NCBI RefSeq assembly: GCF_003633615.1
Contig: NZ_RBKU01000001.1
Coordinates: 6,510,001-6,574,000, forward strand
Direction of reading: 5' to 3'
Length of the DNA: 64,000 bases
Source: Mucilaginibacter gracilis
GTDB taxonomy: Bacteria > Bacteroidota > Bacteroidia > Sphingobacteriales > Sphingobacteriaceae
Shown here: piece after piece, positions 9,501 through 16,996 of the stretch
Numbering within the stretch: position 1 is the first letter of the stretch
Layout of the letters: each line of letters opens with the position of its first letter
The notes under the pieces: model-generated
What the model saw: the letters and a program-made list of their open reading frames with translations, nothing else
Databases searched by the model: none
Told to the model about the DNA's origin: nothing
Made by a program: the position numbers and the translations under genes

Positions 9501-9534
9501 TTTTGGGCTTTACGGCTCATTTTGGGTACTTTTG
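9501..9534 (+). promoter_or_regulatory. Promoter of the HAD hydrolase gene, near-leaderless
   Basis: TTTTG at 9501-9505 and TACTTTTG at 9527-9534 (TAnnTTTG) are about 21 bases apart. The ATG at 9539 is only four bases past the -7 element, so the transcript would start at or next to the start codon. This also argues against the in-frame TTG at 9503, which lies inside the promoter. Confidence 0.6.
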
Positions 9535-9538
9535 CCGC

Positions 9539-10204
9539 ATGACAACTACCTATAAAGCATTTATATTTGACCTTAACGGTACCATGATAAACGATATGGA
9601 ATACCATACCCGTGCATGGCGCCATCTTTTAAATAATGAGTTAGGCGGCAACTTTACCTGGGACCAAGTAAAACAACAGATGTATGGCAAAAACCCCGAA
9701 GTACTGGTACGCATGTTTGGCCCCGATAGGTTTACGATGGACGAAATGGTAAGCCTATCGTTAGAAAAAGAAAAACGCTACCAGCAGGAATATTTTAACG
9801 AACTGGCACTTTTACCGGGCTTACACCATTTTTTAGAAGCGGCCTACCAAAAAGGAATACCAATGGCCATTGGCTCGGCGGCTATACCTTTCAATATCAA
9901 TTTTGTGTTGGATAATTTGAACATCAGGCATTATTTTAAAGCCATTGTTAGTGCGGACGACGTGGTACTGAGCAAACCTCACCCCGAAACTTACACCAAA
10001 GTAGCCACCGCTTTAGGCATACCCGCAAACGAATGCCTGGTTTTTGAAGATGTGCCCAAAGGTGCCGAAGCCGCCCTAAATGCCGACATGGACTGCGTGG
10101 TGTTAACCACAACCCATTTAGCCGAAGAGTTTGAAGGCATGCCCAATGTAAAACATACTGCGCCCGATTTTACCGGGGAGTTTTTCAATAAGCTGATAGA
10201 TTAA
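9539..10204 (+). CDS. HAD-superfamily hydrolase, beta-phosphoglucomutase-like
   Basis: A 221-residue haloacid dehalogenase-like protein with the subfamily I cap. Motif I is FDLNGTM: the nucleophilic Asp is present but the second Asp of DxD is Asn. Motif II/III segments are GSAA near residue 109 and SKPHPETY with the conserved Lys; motif IV is FEDVPKGAEAA. The sequence order resembles beta-phosphoglucomutase and sugar-phosphate phosphatases. With Asn in place of the acid/base Asp, catalysis may differ from classical phosphatases, so I do not assign a substrate. Start ATG 9539 is chosen over TTG 9503 because the latter is inside the promoter. Confidence 0.85.
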   Translation: MTTTYKAFIFDLNGTMINDMEYHTRAWRHLLNNELGGNFTWDQVKQQMYGKNPEVLVRMFGPDRFTMDEMVSLSLEKEKRYQQEYFNELALLPGLHHFLEAAYQKGIPMAIGSAAIPFNINFVLDNLNIRHYFKAIVSADDVVLSKPHPETYTKVATALGIPANECLVFEDVPKGAEAALNADMDCVVLTTTHLAEEFEGMPNVKHTAPDFTGEFFNKLID

Positions 10205-10324
10205 TTTAAAAAAGCCGACCTGTTACACCTACGGCACAGCCAAATGTTTTTAGGATTAGGATACTCAATGTTAACCTATTAACATTAGAACAGCACCAGC
10301 CAATTTGTTAGTTTCCGTCAACAA

Positions 10325-10355
10325 AAAAAACCTCGTTTTTTAAGCGAGGTTTTTT
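10325..10355. terminator. Bidirectional terminator between the HAD gene and araA
   Basis: A-rich arm plus CCTCG (10325-10335) pairs with CGAGG plus a T run (10345-10355). As A and T runs flank both sides, it can stop both the HAD transcript from the left and the arabinose operon from the right. Confidence 0.8.
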
Positions 10356-10376
10356 AATGTGGTAAGGCTTGGTTTA

Positions 10377-11882
10377 TTAAAATTGTTTGTTCATCTGGTA
10401 ATAGGCTTCGCTCCAGCGCAGTTCATTTTTAAATTGCGGTATGTTGGTATCCTTGCCTATCAGCACGTACTCAATGTTGGCCATTTCGGCAAAATCCTGC
10501 AATTGCTCTGACGATAGGTTTTGGCTGTATGCGGTGTGGTGAGCACCTCCGGCCAGTATCCATGCCGCGCAACCTGTTTTCATATCAGGTAATGGTTTCC
10601 ATAATACGCGGGCAACGGGCAACTTAGGTAAATCGTGCTCGGGTGCTACGGCTGTAACTTCATTAACCAATAAGCGGAAACGGTTACCCATATCTATCAG
10701 CGAAGCGTTAAGAGCAGGGCCGCCGGCTACGTTAAACACCAAACGCACTGGATCGGCTTTGCCCCCAATACCTAAGGGGTGTATTTCGCAGTTAGGTTTG
10801 CCTAATGATATAGATTCGCAAATTTCGAGCATGTGCGAGCCTAACACCATTGGGTTTGATGGGTTAAAATGATAAGTGTAATCTTCCATAAAGGAGTTAC
10901 CGCCTTCTAAACCTGTGCCCATCACTTTCATGGCGCGTACCAGGGCTGCTGTTTTCCAGTCGCCTTCGCCGGCAAAACCATAACCCTGCCCCATTAAACG
11001 TTGCGATGCGATGCCAGGCAATTGTGCCATGCCATGTAAATCTTCAAAGGTATCGGTATAACCTTTGTAGTTACCATCAACCAAAAAGGCTTTCATGCCC
11101 AATTCAATTTTAGCAGCCTCGCGTAAAGAACTATACTGATCGCCACCTTTACGCAACGAAGGTACAACAGCATACAGTTCTTCGTATTCGGCGGTAAGCC
11201 TGTCAACTTCCGCATCGGAAATGGCGTTGATAACCTTCACCAAATCGCCAACACCATATGTGTTTACTGAGTAGCCAAAACGCAGTTCAGCTTCAACCTT
11301 GTCGCCATCGGTAACGGCAACGTAGCGCATGTTATCGCCAAAGCGTACAAATTTAGCACCCTGCCAATCGTTCCAGCCTGCGGCAACGCGTGTCCAGCCG
11401 CCAATTTGGCTCAGTACTTCGGTATCCTGCCAATGGCCAACAACAACCTTGCGGTTTAAGCGCATGCGGCTCATTATAAAACCAAACTCCCTATCGCCGT
11501 GCGCGCTTTGGTTAAGGTTCATAAAGTCCATATCAATACTGCTCCACGGAATATCGCTGTTGAATTGCGTATGCAGGTGCAGCAAAGGTTTTTGTAAAAT
11601 TTTTAACCCTCTTATCCACATTTTAGCAGGTGAGAAGGTGTGCATCCAGGCTACTATGCCGATACAGTTTTTAGCCACGTTGGCTTCCTGGCAAATGGCG
11701 TAAATTTCTTCGGTTGATTTTACGGTTGGTTTAAATACAACACGCACCGGTATTTGCGAAGCTCCATCTAACGATTTTGCTATTTGTTGCGAGTGCTCGG
11801 CAACTTGCTTTAACGTTGCTTCGCCATATAAATCCTGACTGCCGGTTACAAACCAAACTTCTAATTCTTTTAAGTTTATCAT
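10377..11882 (-). CDS. araA: L-arabinose isomerase
   Basis: It converts L-arabinose to L-ribulose with a Mn2+-type metal ion. The start is ATG 11882, giving 501 residues, the usual length; an upstream in-frame ATG at 11942 would add 20 residues not seen in the family and would overlap the preceding gene. The protein opens with the family signature LEVWFVTGSQDLYG and has TFEDLHGMAQLPG, GYGFAGEGDWKTAAL and MEDYTYHF, which contain the active-site Glu and His residues. It is the last gene of the operon: it begins 25 bases after the GH27 stop and ends next to a terminator. Confidence 0.97.
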   Translation of the reverse strand: MINLKELEVWFVTGSQDLYGEATLKQVAEHSQQIAKSLDGASQIPVRVVFKPTVKSTEEIYAICQEANVAKNCIGIVAWMHTFSPAKMWIRGLKILQKPLLHLHTQFNSDIPWSSIDMDFMNLNQSAHGDREFGFIMSRMRLNRKVVVGHWQDTEVLSQIGGWTRVAAGWNDWQGAKFVRFGDNMRYVAVTDGDKVEAELRFGYSVNTYGVGDLVKVINAISDAEVDRLTAEYEELYAVVPSLRKGGDQYSSLREAAKIELGMKAFLVDGNYKGYTDTFEDLHGMAQLPGIASQRLMGQGYGFAGEGDWKTAALVRAMKVMGTGLEGGNSFMEDYTYHFNPSNPMVLGSHMLEICESISLGKPNCEIHPLGIGGKADPVRLVFNVAGGPALNASLIDMGNRFRLLVNEVTAVAPEHDLPKLPVARVLWKPLPDMKTGCAAWILAGGAHHTAYSQNLSSEQLQDFAEMANIEYVLIGKDTNIPQFKNELRWSEAYYQMNKQF

Positions 11883-11907
11883 GTTATTTACTGTTATTTT
11901 TTCTGTT

Positions 11908-13257
11908 CTATTTTTCTGTGATGCGGTATAGACCGGCACCATGCTTATTTATGGCCGGTGCAAACTGACCGGTAAATTGGCCTAAATCGCGCTTGTTCCA
12001 TAAGTCTTTTATTTTGCATGTTTTTTTGAAACCCAGATCGGCTAATTTTACATTTACCTTTACGGCATCAGCACCGTCGGCAGGGTTAAATACGGCCAGG
12101 TATTTGGCACCTGTTTTGGGGTCGTCGGCAATCCAGGCAATGCCGTTATCTGTACGGAAAAGCTCTTTGTTATTGGTGCTGTAATTTAATACGTGCATCA
12201 CCTCTTTATTGCTGAGCAGCGATAGTGTAAATTCGTCATTATCGGGCAAGTTGCCGCCAAACATCATTGGCGAGCGGAAGATGGTCCAGAGGGTCATCAA
12301 TGTATATTGCTCATCGTGTGTAAAGGCAGTCATGCGGGGGTTGCCGCGCTCGGCGCGGATACCTATTTTACCAAGTGGCAGCATATCGCCATCGGGCCAG
12401 CCGCCGGGTATGCGGTATGGGTTCCAGCGTTCAAAAACACTAAAATGATCCTTCAGCATATTCCAGTTGTCCCAAAAATCATCAACGGTACGCCACATGT
12501 TGGCGTGGTTTTGCACATCAACGGCACTGGCTAACGGAGTTTCGCCGGGCGATGTGCTGAGTACAATTTTCCGTCCGGTAAGGTCAATCGCTTTGCGGAT
12601 CATCTCCACCTCACCGGCATGGTATGGGCGCGATAGGTCGTCAACCTTAACAAAATCTAAACCCCAGCTTGCGTAAAGCTTAAAAAGCGAGTAGTAATAT
12701 TCCTGTGCACCATCTCTACCTGCCACAACTGTGTACATATCGTGCAGCCATTTGCATTGGCCATCTAAACTGTAAATATCTTTTGCGGTAGCTTTACTAC
12801 CCAAAATTGGCAAATTACGTTTTACGGCCTCCACAGGTACGCCGCGCATAATGTGGATACCAAATTTTAAGCCTTTGCTGTGAATATAATCTGCCAAAGG
12901 TTTAAAACCTTTGCCACCAGCGGCAGAAGGGAAACGATTAACCGCAGGCTGAAAGCGGCCATACTCGTCTAACACATAATCGGGGTCGGTTTCGTTATAG
13001 CCATGAGCTTTATCGTTACCAACGTACCAGCGGATATCTACAATAATATATTCCCAACCAACTGATTTGAGGTTTTTGGCCATATAATCTGCGTTGGCCT
13101 TTACTTCGTCTTCAACCACGGTTGGCCCAAAGCAATCCCAACTATTCCAACCCATGGGCGGGGTTTGGGCCCAGGTATGAAAGTTTTTTGTTTGCGCCGA
13201 TGCTGCGCCGAAAAGAAGCATGAGCAAAAACAAAGTAAGTTGAAGCGAAAGAAGCAT
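11908..13257 (-). CDS. GH27-family glycosidase (alpha-galactosidase or beta-L-arabinopyranosidase), secreted
   Basis: A (beta/alpha)8 glycoside hydrolase of clan GH-D. The start at ATG 13257 places a clean signal peptide (hydrophobic core ending AASAQ) at the N-terminus; an in-frame ATG at 13374 would add 39 residues of non-family sequence. Motifs are PPMGWNSWDCFG at the first strand, the nucleophile region FVKVDDL with Asp206-207 (counted from 13257), and the acid/base region WRTVDDFWDNW with Asp259. GH27 contains alpha-galactosidases and beta-L-arabinopyranosidases. Its place between araD and araA, 25 bases before araA, favours release of L-arabinopyranose from polysaccharide side chains. 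That specificity is inference. Confidence 0.85.
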   Translation of the reverse strand: MLLSLQLTLFLLMLLFGAASAQTKNFHTWAQTPPMGWNSWDCFGPTVVEDEVKANADYMAKNLKSVGWEYIIVDIRWYVGNDKAHGYNETDPDYVLDEYGRFQPAVNRFPSAAGGKGFKPLADYIHSKGLKFGIHIMRGVPVEAVKRNLPILGSKATAKDIYSLDGQCKWLHDMYTVVAGRDGAQEYYYSLFKLYASWGLDFVKVDDLSRPYHAGEVEMIRKAIDLTGRKIVLSTSPGETPLASAVDVQNHANMWRTVDDFWDNWNMLKDHFSVFERWNPYRIPGGWPDGDMLPLGKIGIRAERGNPRMTAFTHDEQYTLMTLWTIFRSPMMFGGNLPDNDEFTLSLLSNKEVMHVLNYSTNNKELFRTDNGIAWIADDPKTGAKYLAVFNPADGADAVKVNVKLADLGFKKTCKIKDLWNKRDLGQFTGQFAPAINKHGAGLYRITEK

Positions 13258-13387
13258 TGCTTTGCCCACATTGTATATGCCACCTATACTAAAAAAGTGA
13301 AAACGATTTTTAGCTGAAGCGAAGAGGGCACTACTACCCGATCCCCCTTTGCGATGATATTTTTTGATTTGCATTTGATGCTGATAT

Positions 13388-14086
13388 TTATTGCCCGTAA
13401 TAGCTACCTGCGCCGTGCTTACGCTCGTAATGCTTGTTAATTAACGCGGCCTTTAAGCGCGGTGCCGATGGGTTTATTTGTTCGGTAAGTAAGGCCATGT
13501 GTGCTATAGCTTCTAACACTGCGCTGTTATGCACAGCTTTAGCCGCAGTTTTGCCCCAGGTAAATGGAGCATGGTTGCCTACTAAAACCATTTCAACCTC
13601 TTTGTAATTTAACCCTTTTTCTTGCAGGCAATTGATAATTTGGTGGCCGGTTTGAAACTCATAGTTACCCTGAATCATTAAATCGCTCATGGGTGGTGCG
13701 CAGGGAATATCAACGGTGTTATAATCGGCGTGGGTAGTACCAAAAATAGGAATATCGCGTTGCGATTGCGCCCAGGCTGTGGCGTAGGTTGAGTGCGTGT
13801 GTACTATGCCACCAATGGTATCCCACTTGCTATAAAGCACGGCGTGGGTTTTAGTATCCGAAGACGGCCTTAGTTTACCTTCAACGGTTTCACCGGCAAA
13901 ATCAACAATCACCATGTTATCGGGCGTTAAATCTTCGTAAGGTACGCCGCTTGGTTTAATGGCAAAAACGCCTTCGGCACGGTCTACCGCGCTTACGTTG
14001 CCAAACGTAAAAATTACCAGGTTTAGTTTTGGCAGCTCCATATTGGCCTGATAAGCTTCTTCTTTTATATGCTGATATTTGCTCAT
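13388..14086 (-). CDS. araD: L-ribulose-5-phosphate 4-epimerase
   Basis: It converts L-ribulose 5-phosphate to D-xylulose 5-phosphate, which enters the pentose phosphate pathway. The 232-residue class II aldolase-like protein carries the zinc ligands in HTHSTYATAWAQ and, further on, the His in GNHAPFTWG. The segments IKPSGVPYEDL and FGTTHADY are typical. It lies 50 bases after the araB stop and 130 bases before the chosen GH27 start. A low-complexity repeat sits in front of its ATG. Confidence 0.96.
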   Translation of the reverse strand: MSKYQHIKEEAYQANMELPKLNLVIFTFGNVSAVDRAEGVFAIKPSGVPYEDLTPDNMVIVDFAGETVEGKLRPSSDTKTHAVLYSKWDTIGGIVHTHSTYATAWAQSQRDIPIFGTTHADYNTVDIPCAPPMSDLMIQGNYEFQTGHQIINCLQEKGLNYKEVEMVLVGNHAPFTWGKTAAKAVHNSAVLEAIAHMALLTEQINPSAPRLKAALINKHYERKHGAGSYYGQ

Positions 14087-14091
14087 TTCAA

Positions 14092-14127
14092 TAATTGAAT
14101 GACTGAAGGATTGAGTGATTGAATGTT
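14092..14127. repeat. TGATTGAATG-type simple repeat before araD
   Basis: Degenerate direct repeats of ATTGAATGA/GATTGAGTG occupy most of the araB-araD spacer. The same repeat type in the opposite orientation precedes msrB (7612-7643). Confidence 0.55.
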
Positions 14128-14136
14128 AACGTTAAA

Positions 14137-15816
14137 TTAATAGGATTTGGTTTGTGTTTCTACAAAGCCACCTAACTGGTTGTATTGCTTGTAACGGATA
14201 TTGTAAATAGCCTCCAATTGCTTTTGCGGAATGTACTCTTTATCAAAACCGCCACCCATGGCAGCCATAGCTTCTTCAACGGTTGGGTAAATGCCCGCTG
14301 CTGTAGCTGCAAACATGGCTGCGCCCAAAGCGCAGGTATGCTCAAACTGATGTATGCGGATGGGCATATTTAAAATATCGGCCATCATTTGCATAATGTA
14401 TGGCGATTTTTTTGCCACGCCGCCAATACCAATTAAGCCCTTTACGGGAACACCCTCGCTGTTAAAGCGATCAACAATTTTTTTGGCACCAAAACAGGTA
14501 GCCTCGGCCAAAGCCTTAAATACACGTGGTGCATTGCTGCCCAGGCCTAAACCGCTTATAGCGCCTTTAAGTTCCTGGTTGGCATCGGGTGTGCGCCTGC
14601 CGTTAAACCAATCTATAGCCAATTCGCTGTATTCTTCAATAGGTAACAGTGCTGCCTGGCGGCTTAGTTCGGGTATTATTTTACCGGCCATCTCGTCTTG
14701 CAAGGCAGCGGCGGTTTGTGCATCTATTAAGGTTGATTGTGCCAGCAGATTTTGCAAAGGCCACTCCAATAAATTACGGAACCATGCATAGGTATCGCCA
14801 AAAGCTGATTGACCGGCTTCTAAACCGGCCATACCGGGGATAACCGAGCCATCAACCTGGCCGCAGATGCCTTTAACTAGTTTGCCACTCATATCGGCAT
14901 TAGGGGCCACTAAAATATCGCAGGTTGAGGTACCCATAACCTTGCTTAAATGGTAAGGCTCTATCTGGCCGCCAACGGCACCCATATGGGCATCAAAAGC
15001 GCCAACGCCAATAACCACATCGGTTGAAAGGCCCAATCTATCGGCCCATTCTTTACAAAGGGTACCTGCACTTTGGTCGGATGTAAAAGTATCTTTAAAT
15101 AAACGCGAGGTGAAGCCTTTTAAAAGCGGATCTAACGACGAGAAAAATTCATCGGGCGGTAAGCCTCCAAATTCGGCGGCCCAAATGGCTTTGTGCCCTG
15201 CCGAGCAACGGCCACGTTTCATATCGGCAATGTGTTTGCCACCTGTTAATAAAAATGGCACCCAATCGCAATGCTCAACCCAGCTATAGCAGGCTTTTCT
15301 AACGGCTTCATCGGTACGTAAGGTGCGTAGCAACTTGGCCCAAAACCACTCCGACGAGTAAATGCCGCCTACATATTGCAGATAATTGATATCAAACTTG
15401 GTAGCATGCTCGTTAATTTCGGATGCTTCTTTGATGGAGGTATGATCTTTCCATAAAACAAACATGGCGTGGGGGTTGTTTTCAAAACCGGGGAGCAGTG
15501 CCAGTGGCGTTCCGCTTTCGTCAACCGCTACCGGGGTTGAACCTGTGGTATCAACCGAAATTGCTTTAATGTTTGCTGCAACAGTTACGCCTGCTTTTTT
15601 AATACAATCTTTAATGGTTTGTTCCAGCCCTTCGGTATAATCAAGCGGGTGCTGCCTAAACTGGTTTTGAGGCGCATCACAAAACAAACCCTTTTGCCAG
15701 CGTGGGTAATAAAAAACTGATGAGGCCAACTCACGGCCATTGCTGGTATCAACAATAACGGAGCGTACGGAATCACTACCGTAATCTACCCCAATAACAA
15801 ATGAATCTTTTTTCAT
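14137..15816 (-). CDS. araB: Ribulokinase
   Basis: It phosphorylates L-ribulose to L-ribulose 5-phosphate with ATP. The 559-residue FGGY-type kinase starts with DYGSDSVRSVIVD (phosphate-binding loop), followed by DTTGSTPVAV, then GVGAFDAHMGAVGG and KVMGTSTCDI; the C-terminal domain has IGIGGVAKKSPYIMQMMAD. These are ribulokinase-specific in combination. It is the first structural gene of the arabinose operon, 190 bases downstream of the Nudix regulator gene, and that spacer probably contains promoter and operator. Confidence 0.96.
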   Translation of the reverse strand: MKKDSFVIGVDYGSDSVRSVIVDTSNGRELASSVFYYPRWQKGLFCDAPQNQFRQHPLDYTEGLEQTIKDCIKKAGVTVAANIKAISVDTTGSTPVAVDESGTPLALLPGFENNPHAMFVLWKDHTSIKEASEINEHATKFDINYLQYVGGIYSSEWFWAKLLRTLRTDEAVRKACYSWVEHCDWVPFLLTGGKHIADMKRGRCSAGHKAIWAAEFGGLPPDEFFSSLDPLLKGFTSRLFKDTFTSDQSAGTLCKEWADRLGLSTDVVIGVGAFDAHMGAVGGQIEPYHLSKVMGTSTCDILVAPNADMSGKLVKGICGQVDGSVIPGMAGLEAGQSAFGDTYAWFRNLLEWPLQNLLAQSTLIDAQTAAALQDEMAGKIIPELSRQAALLPIEEYSELAIDWFNGRRTPDANQELKGAISGLGLGSNAPRVFKALAEATCFGAKKIVDRFNSEGVPVKGLIGIGGVAKKSPYIMQMMADILNMPIRIHQFEHTCALGAAMFAATAAGIYPTVEEAMAAMGGGFDKEYIPQKQLEAIYNIRYKQYNQLGGFVETQTKSY

Positions 15817-16006
15817 AATTGGTTTTCGTGTCTAATTAACACTTATCTTTTGAGATTATGAAATTTTTGTTGAAGTATTTTTAATTTTTTGGACGACTAA
15901 GTTATTGGTTTTAATGATGAAGTTTTCGCAGGATATTGATTTGCAGAATATTATTTAAGCAATGACGCGGTGGATTGATGAAATTAAAACGGACTCCCTA
16001 CCTATA

Positions 16007-16714
16007 CTACACAAACTGTAAATGATCCGGATTGGGGATGAGGTTTAAAAAAGCGTGGAAATTAGCGTTGTATTTACCTTTATCTAATATGTAATAAAAA
16101 GCACCTTTTTTGGAGTTGAGCTTATCTTTATCGCCTTGTTTAATAAGCAAGCCTGTTGAAAGAATTTTGCGGCTAAAATTGCGCTTATCAAAAACACTGT
16201 CGTAAATACCTTCGTATAAACTTTGCAGTTGGGGTATGGTAAATTTTTCGGGAAGTAGTTCAAATAGTATAGGGTGTAGTGCGGCTTTGTAACGGAGTTT
16301 CTTTTTAGCCATTTCAACCATTTCGTTATGGTCAAAAATAAGCTGTGGTATTTTGCTGGTTTCAAACCATTCGGCGTGGTGCTCGTGGCTCAATTGTTTT
16401 TCGTATTGATGGATGTCAATCAAGGCAAAATAAGCAAGGCTCACCGTGCGCTCAATAGGGTCGCGGTTAATGCCGCCAAATGCCTGTAACTGTTCCAGGT
16501 ACACACCTTCCAGGCCCGTTAAATCCTTTAAAATAACATTGGCCGCTACCTCCAAACTTTTATCGGGTTCAACAAAGCCGCCCATTAGGCTCCATTTATT
16601 TTTTTCGGGTTCCATACCGCGTTGTATCAACAGCAATTTTAGCTTTTCGCCGTCAAAGCCAAAAACTATACAATCTATAGCAACCAGTATGCGTGTTTGA
16701 TGCGAGTATTTCAT
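16007..16714 (-). CDS. araR: Nudix-domain transcriptional regulator of arabinose use (AraR/NrtR-like)
   Basis: Residues about 1-140 form a Nudix fold and residues about 150-235 a winged-helix DNA-binding domain, the architecture of NrtR-type regulators. Bacteroidota are known to use such a protein (AraR) as the L-arabinose-responsive repressor. The Nudix box is degenerate: GGFVEPDKSLEVA is present, but the RExxEE catalytic residues are replaced (VILKDLTGL), so a ligand-sensing rather than hydrolytic role is likely. The gene is directly upstream of araB on the same strand, which fits control of the araB-araD-GH27-araA operon. The symbol is by context and family. Confidence 0.82.
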   Translation of the reverse strand: MKYSHQTRILVAIDCIVFGFDGEKLKLLLIQRGMEPEKNKWSLMGGFVEPDKSLEVAANVILKDLTGLEGVYLEQLQAFGGINRDPIERTVSLAYFALIDIHQYEKQLSHEHHAEWFETSKIPQLIFDHNEMVEMAKKKLRYKAALHPILFELLPEKFTIPQLQSLYEGIYDSVFDKRNFSRKILSTGLLIKQGDKDKLNSKKGAFYYILDKGKYNANFHAFLNLIPNPDHLQFV

Positions 16715-16890
16715 TCTTAAATTTCGGGAAACGCTAAATTAACAAATTATGTAATATAAAATGTTTAAACAGCTTTAGTAGCTAAAGTGGTTATTTTCAC
16801 CCCAGCATGCACGGAGATGTGCAAAAGGCTCCCGGAGGCAGTGCAATACCATTAAATTAAGGGCGGCTTAATAATGAACACTGAACGGCA

Positions 16891-16942
16891 AACACTGAAT
16901 GATGAAGTAGATTTTGGTGTTCTCTATTCAAAATTCAGTGTT
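16891..16942. repeat. Inverted repeat between topoisomerase IV and regulator genes
   Basis: AACACTGAAT (16891-16900) and ATTCAGTGTT (16933-16942) are perfect 10-bp inverted arms with a 32-base loop. A partial extra copy, GAACACTGAAC, is at 16877-16887. It lies 55 bases beyond the stop of the topoisomerase gene (minus strand) and may be a terminator-like hairpin or a small palindromic repeat element. Confidence 0.5.
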
Positions 16943-16996
16943 AATGCATTTCAACGGCATTCAATATCTGGCCCAAGTTAGCCAAACAATTGGTGG

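Noticed and set aside
13258..13374. Longer GH27 start at ATG 13374
   Set aside because: The added 39 residues are not family-like and push the signal peptide inside the protein.
15830..15846. GTGT-N7-ACAC as the arabinose operator
   Set aside because: Only four paired bases per arm; too common in AT-rich DNA to call without comparison.
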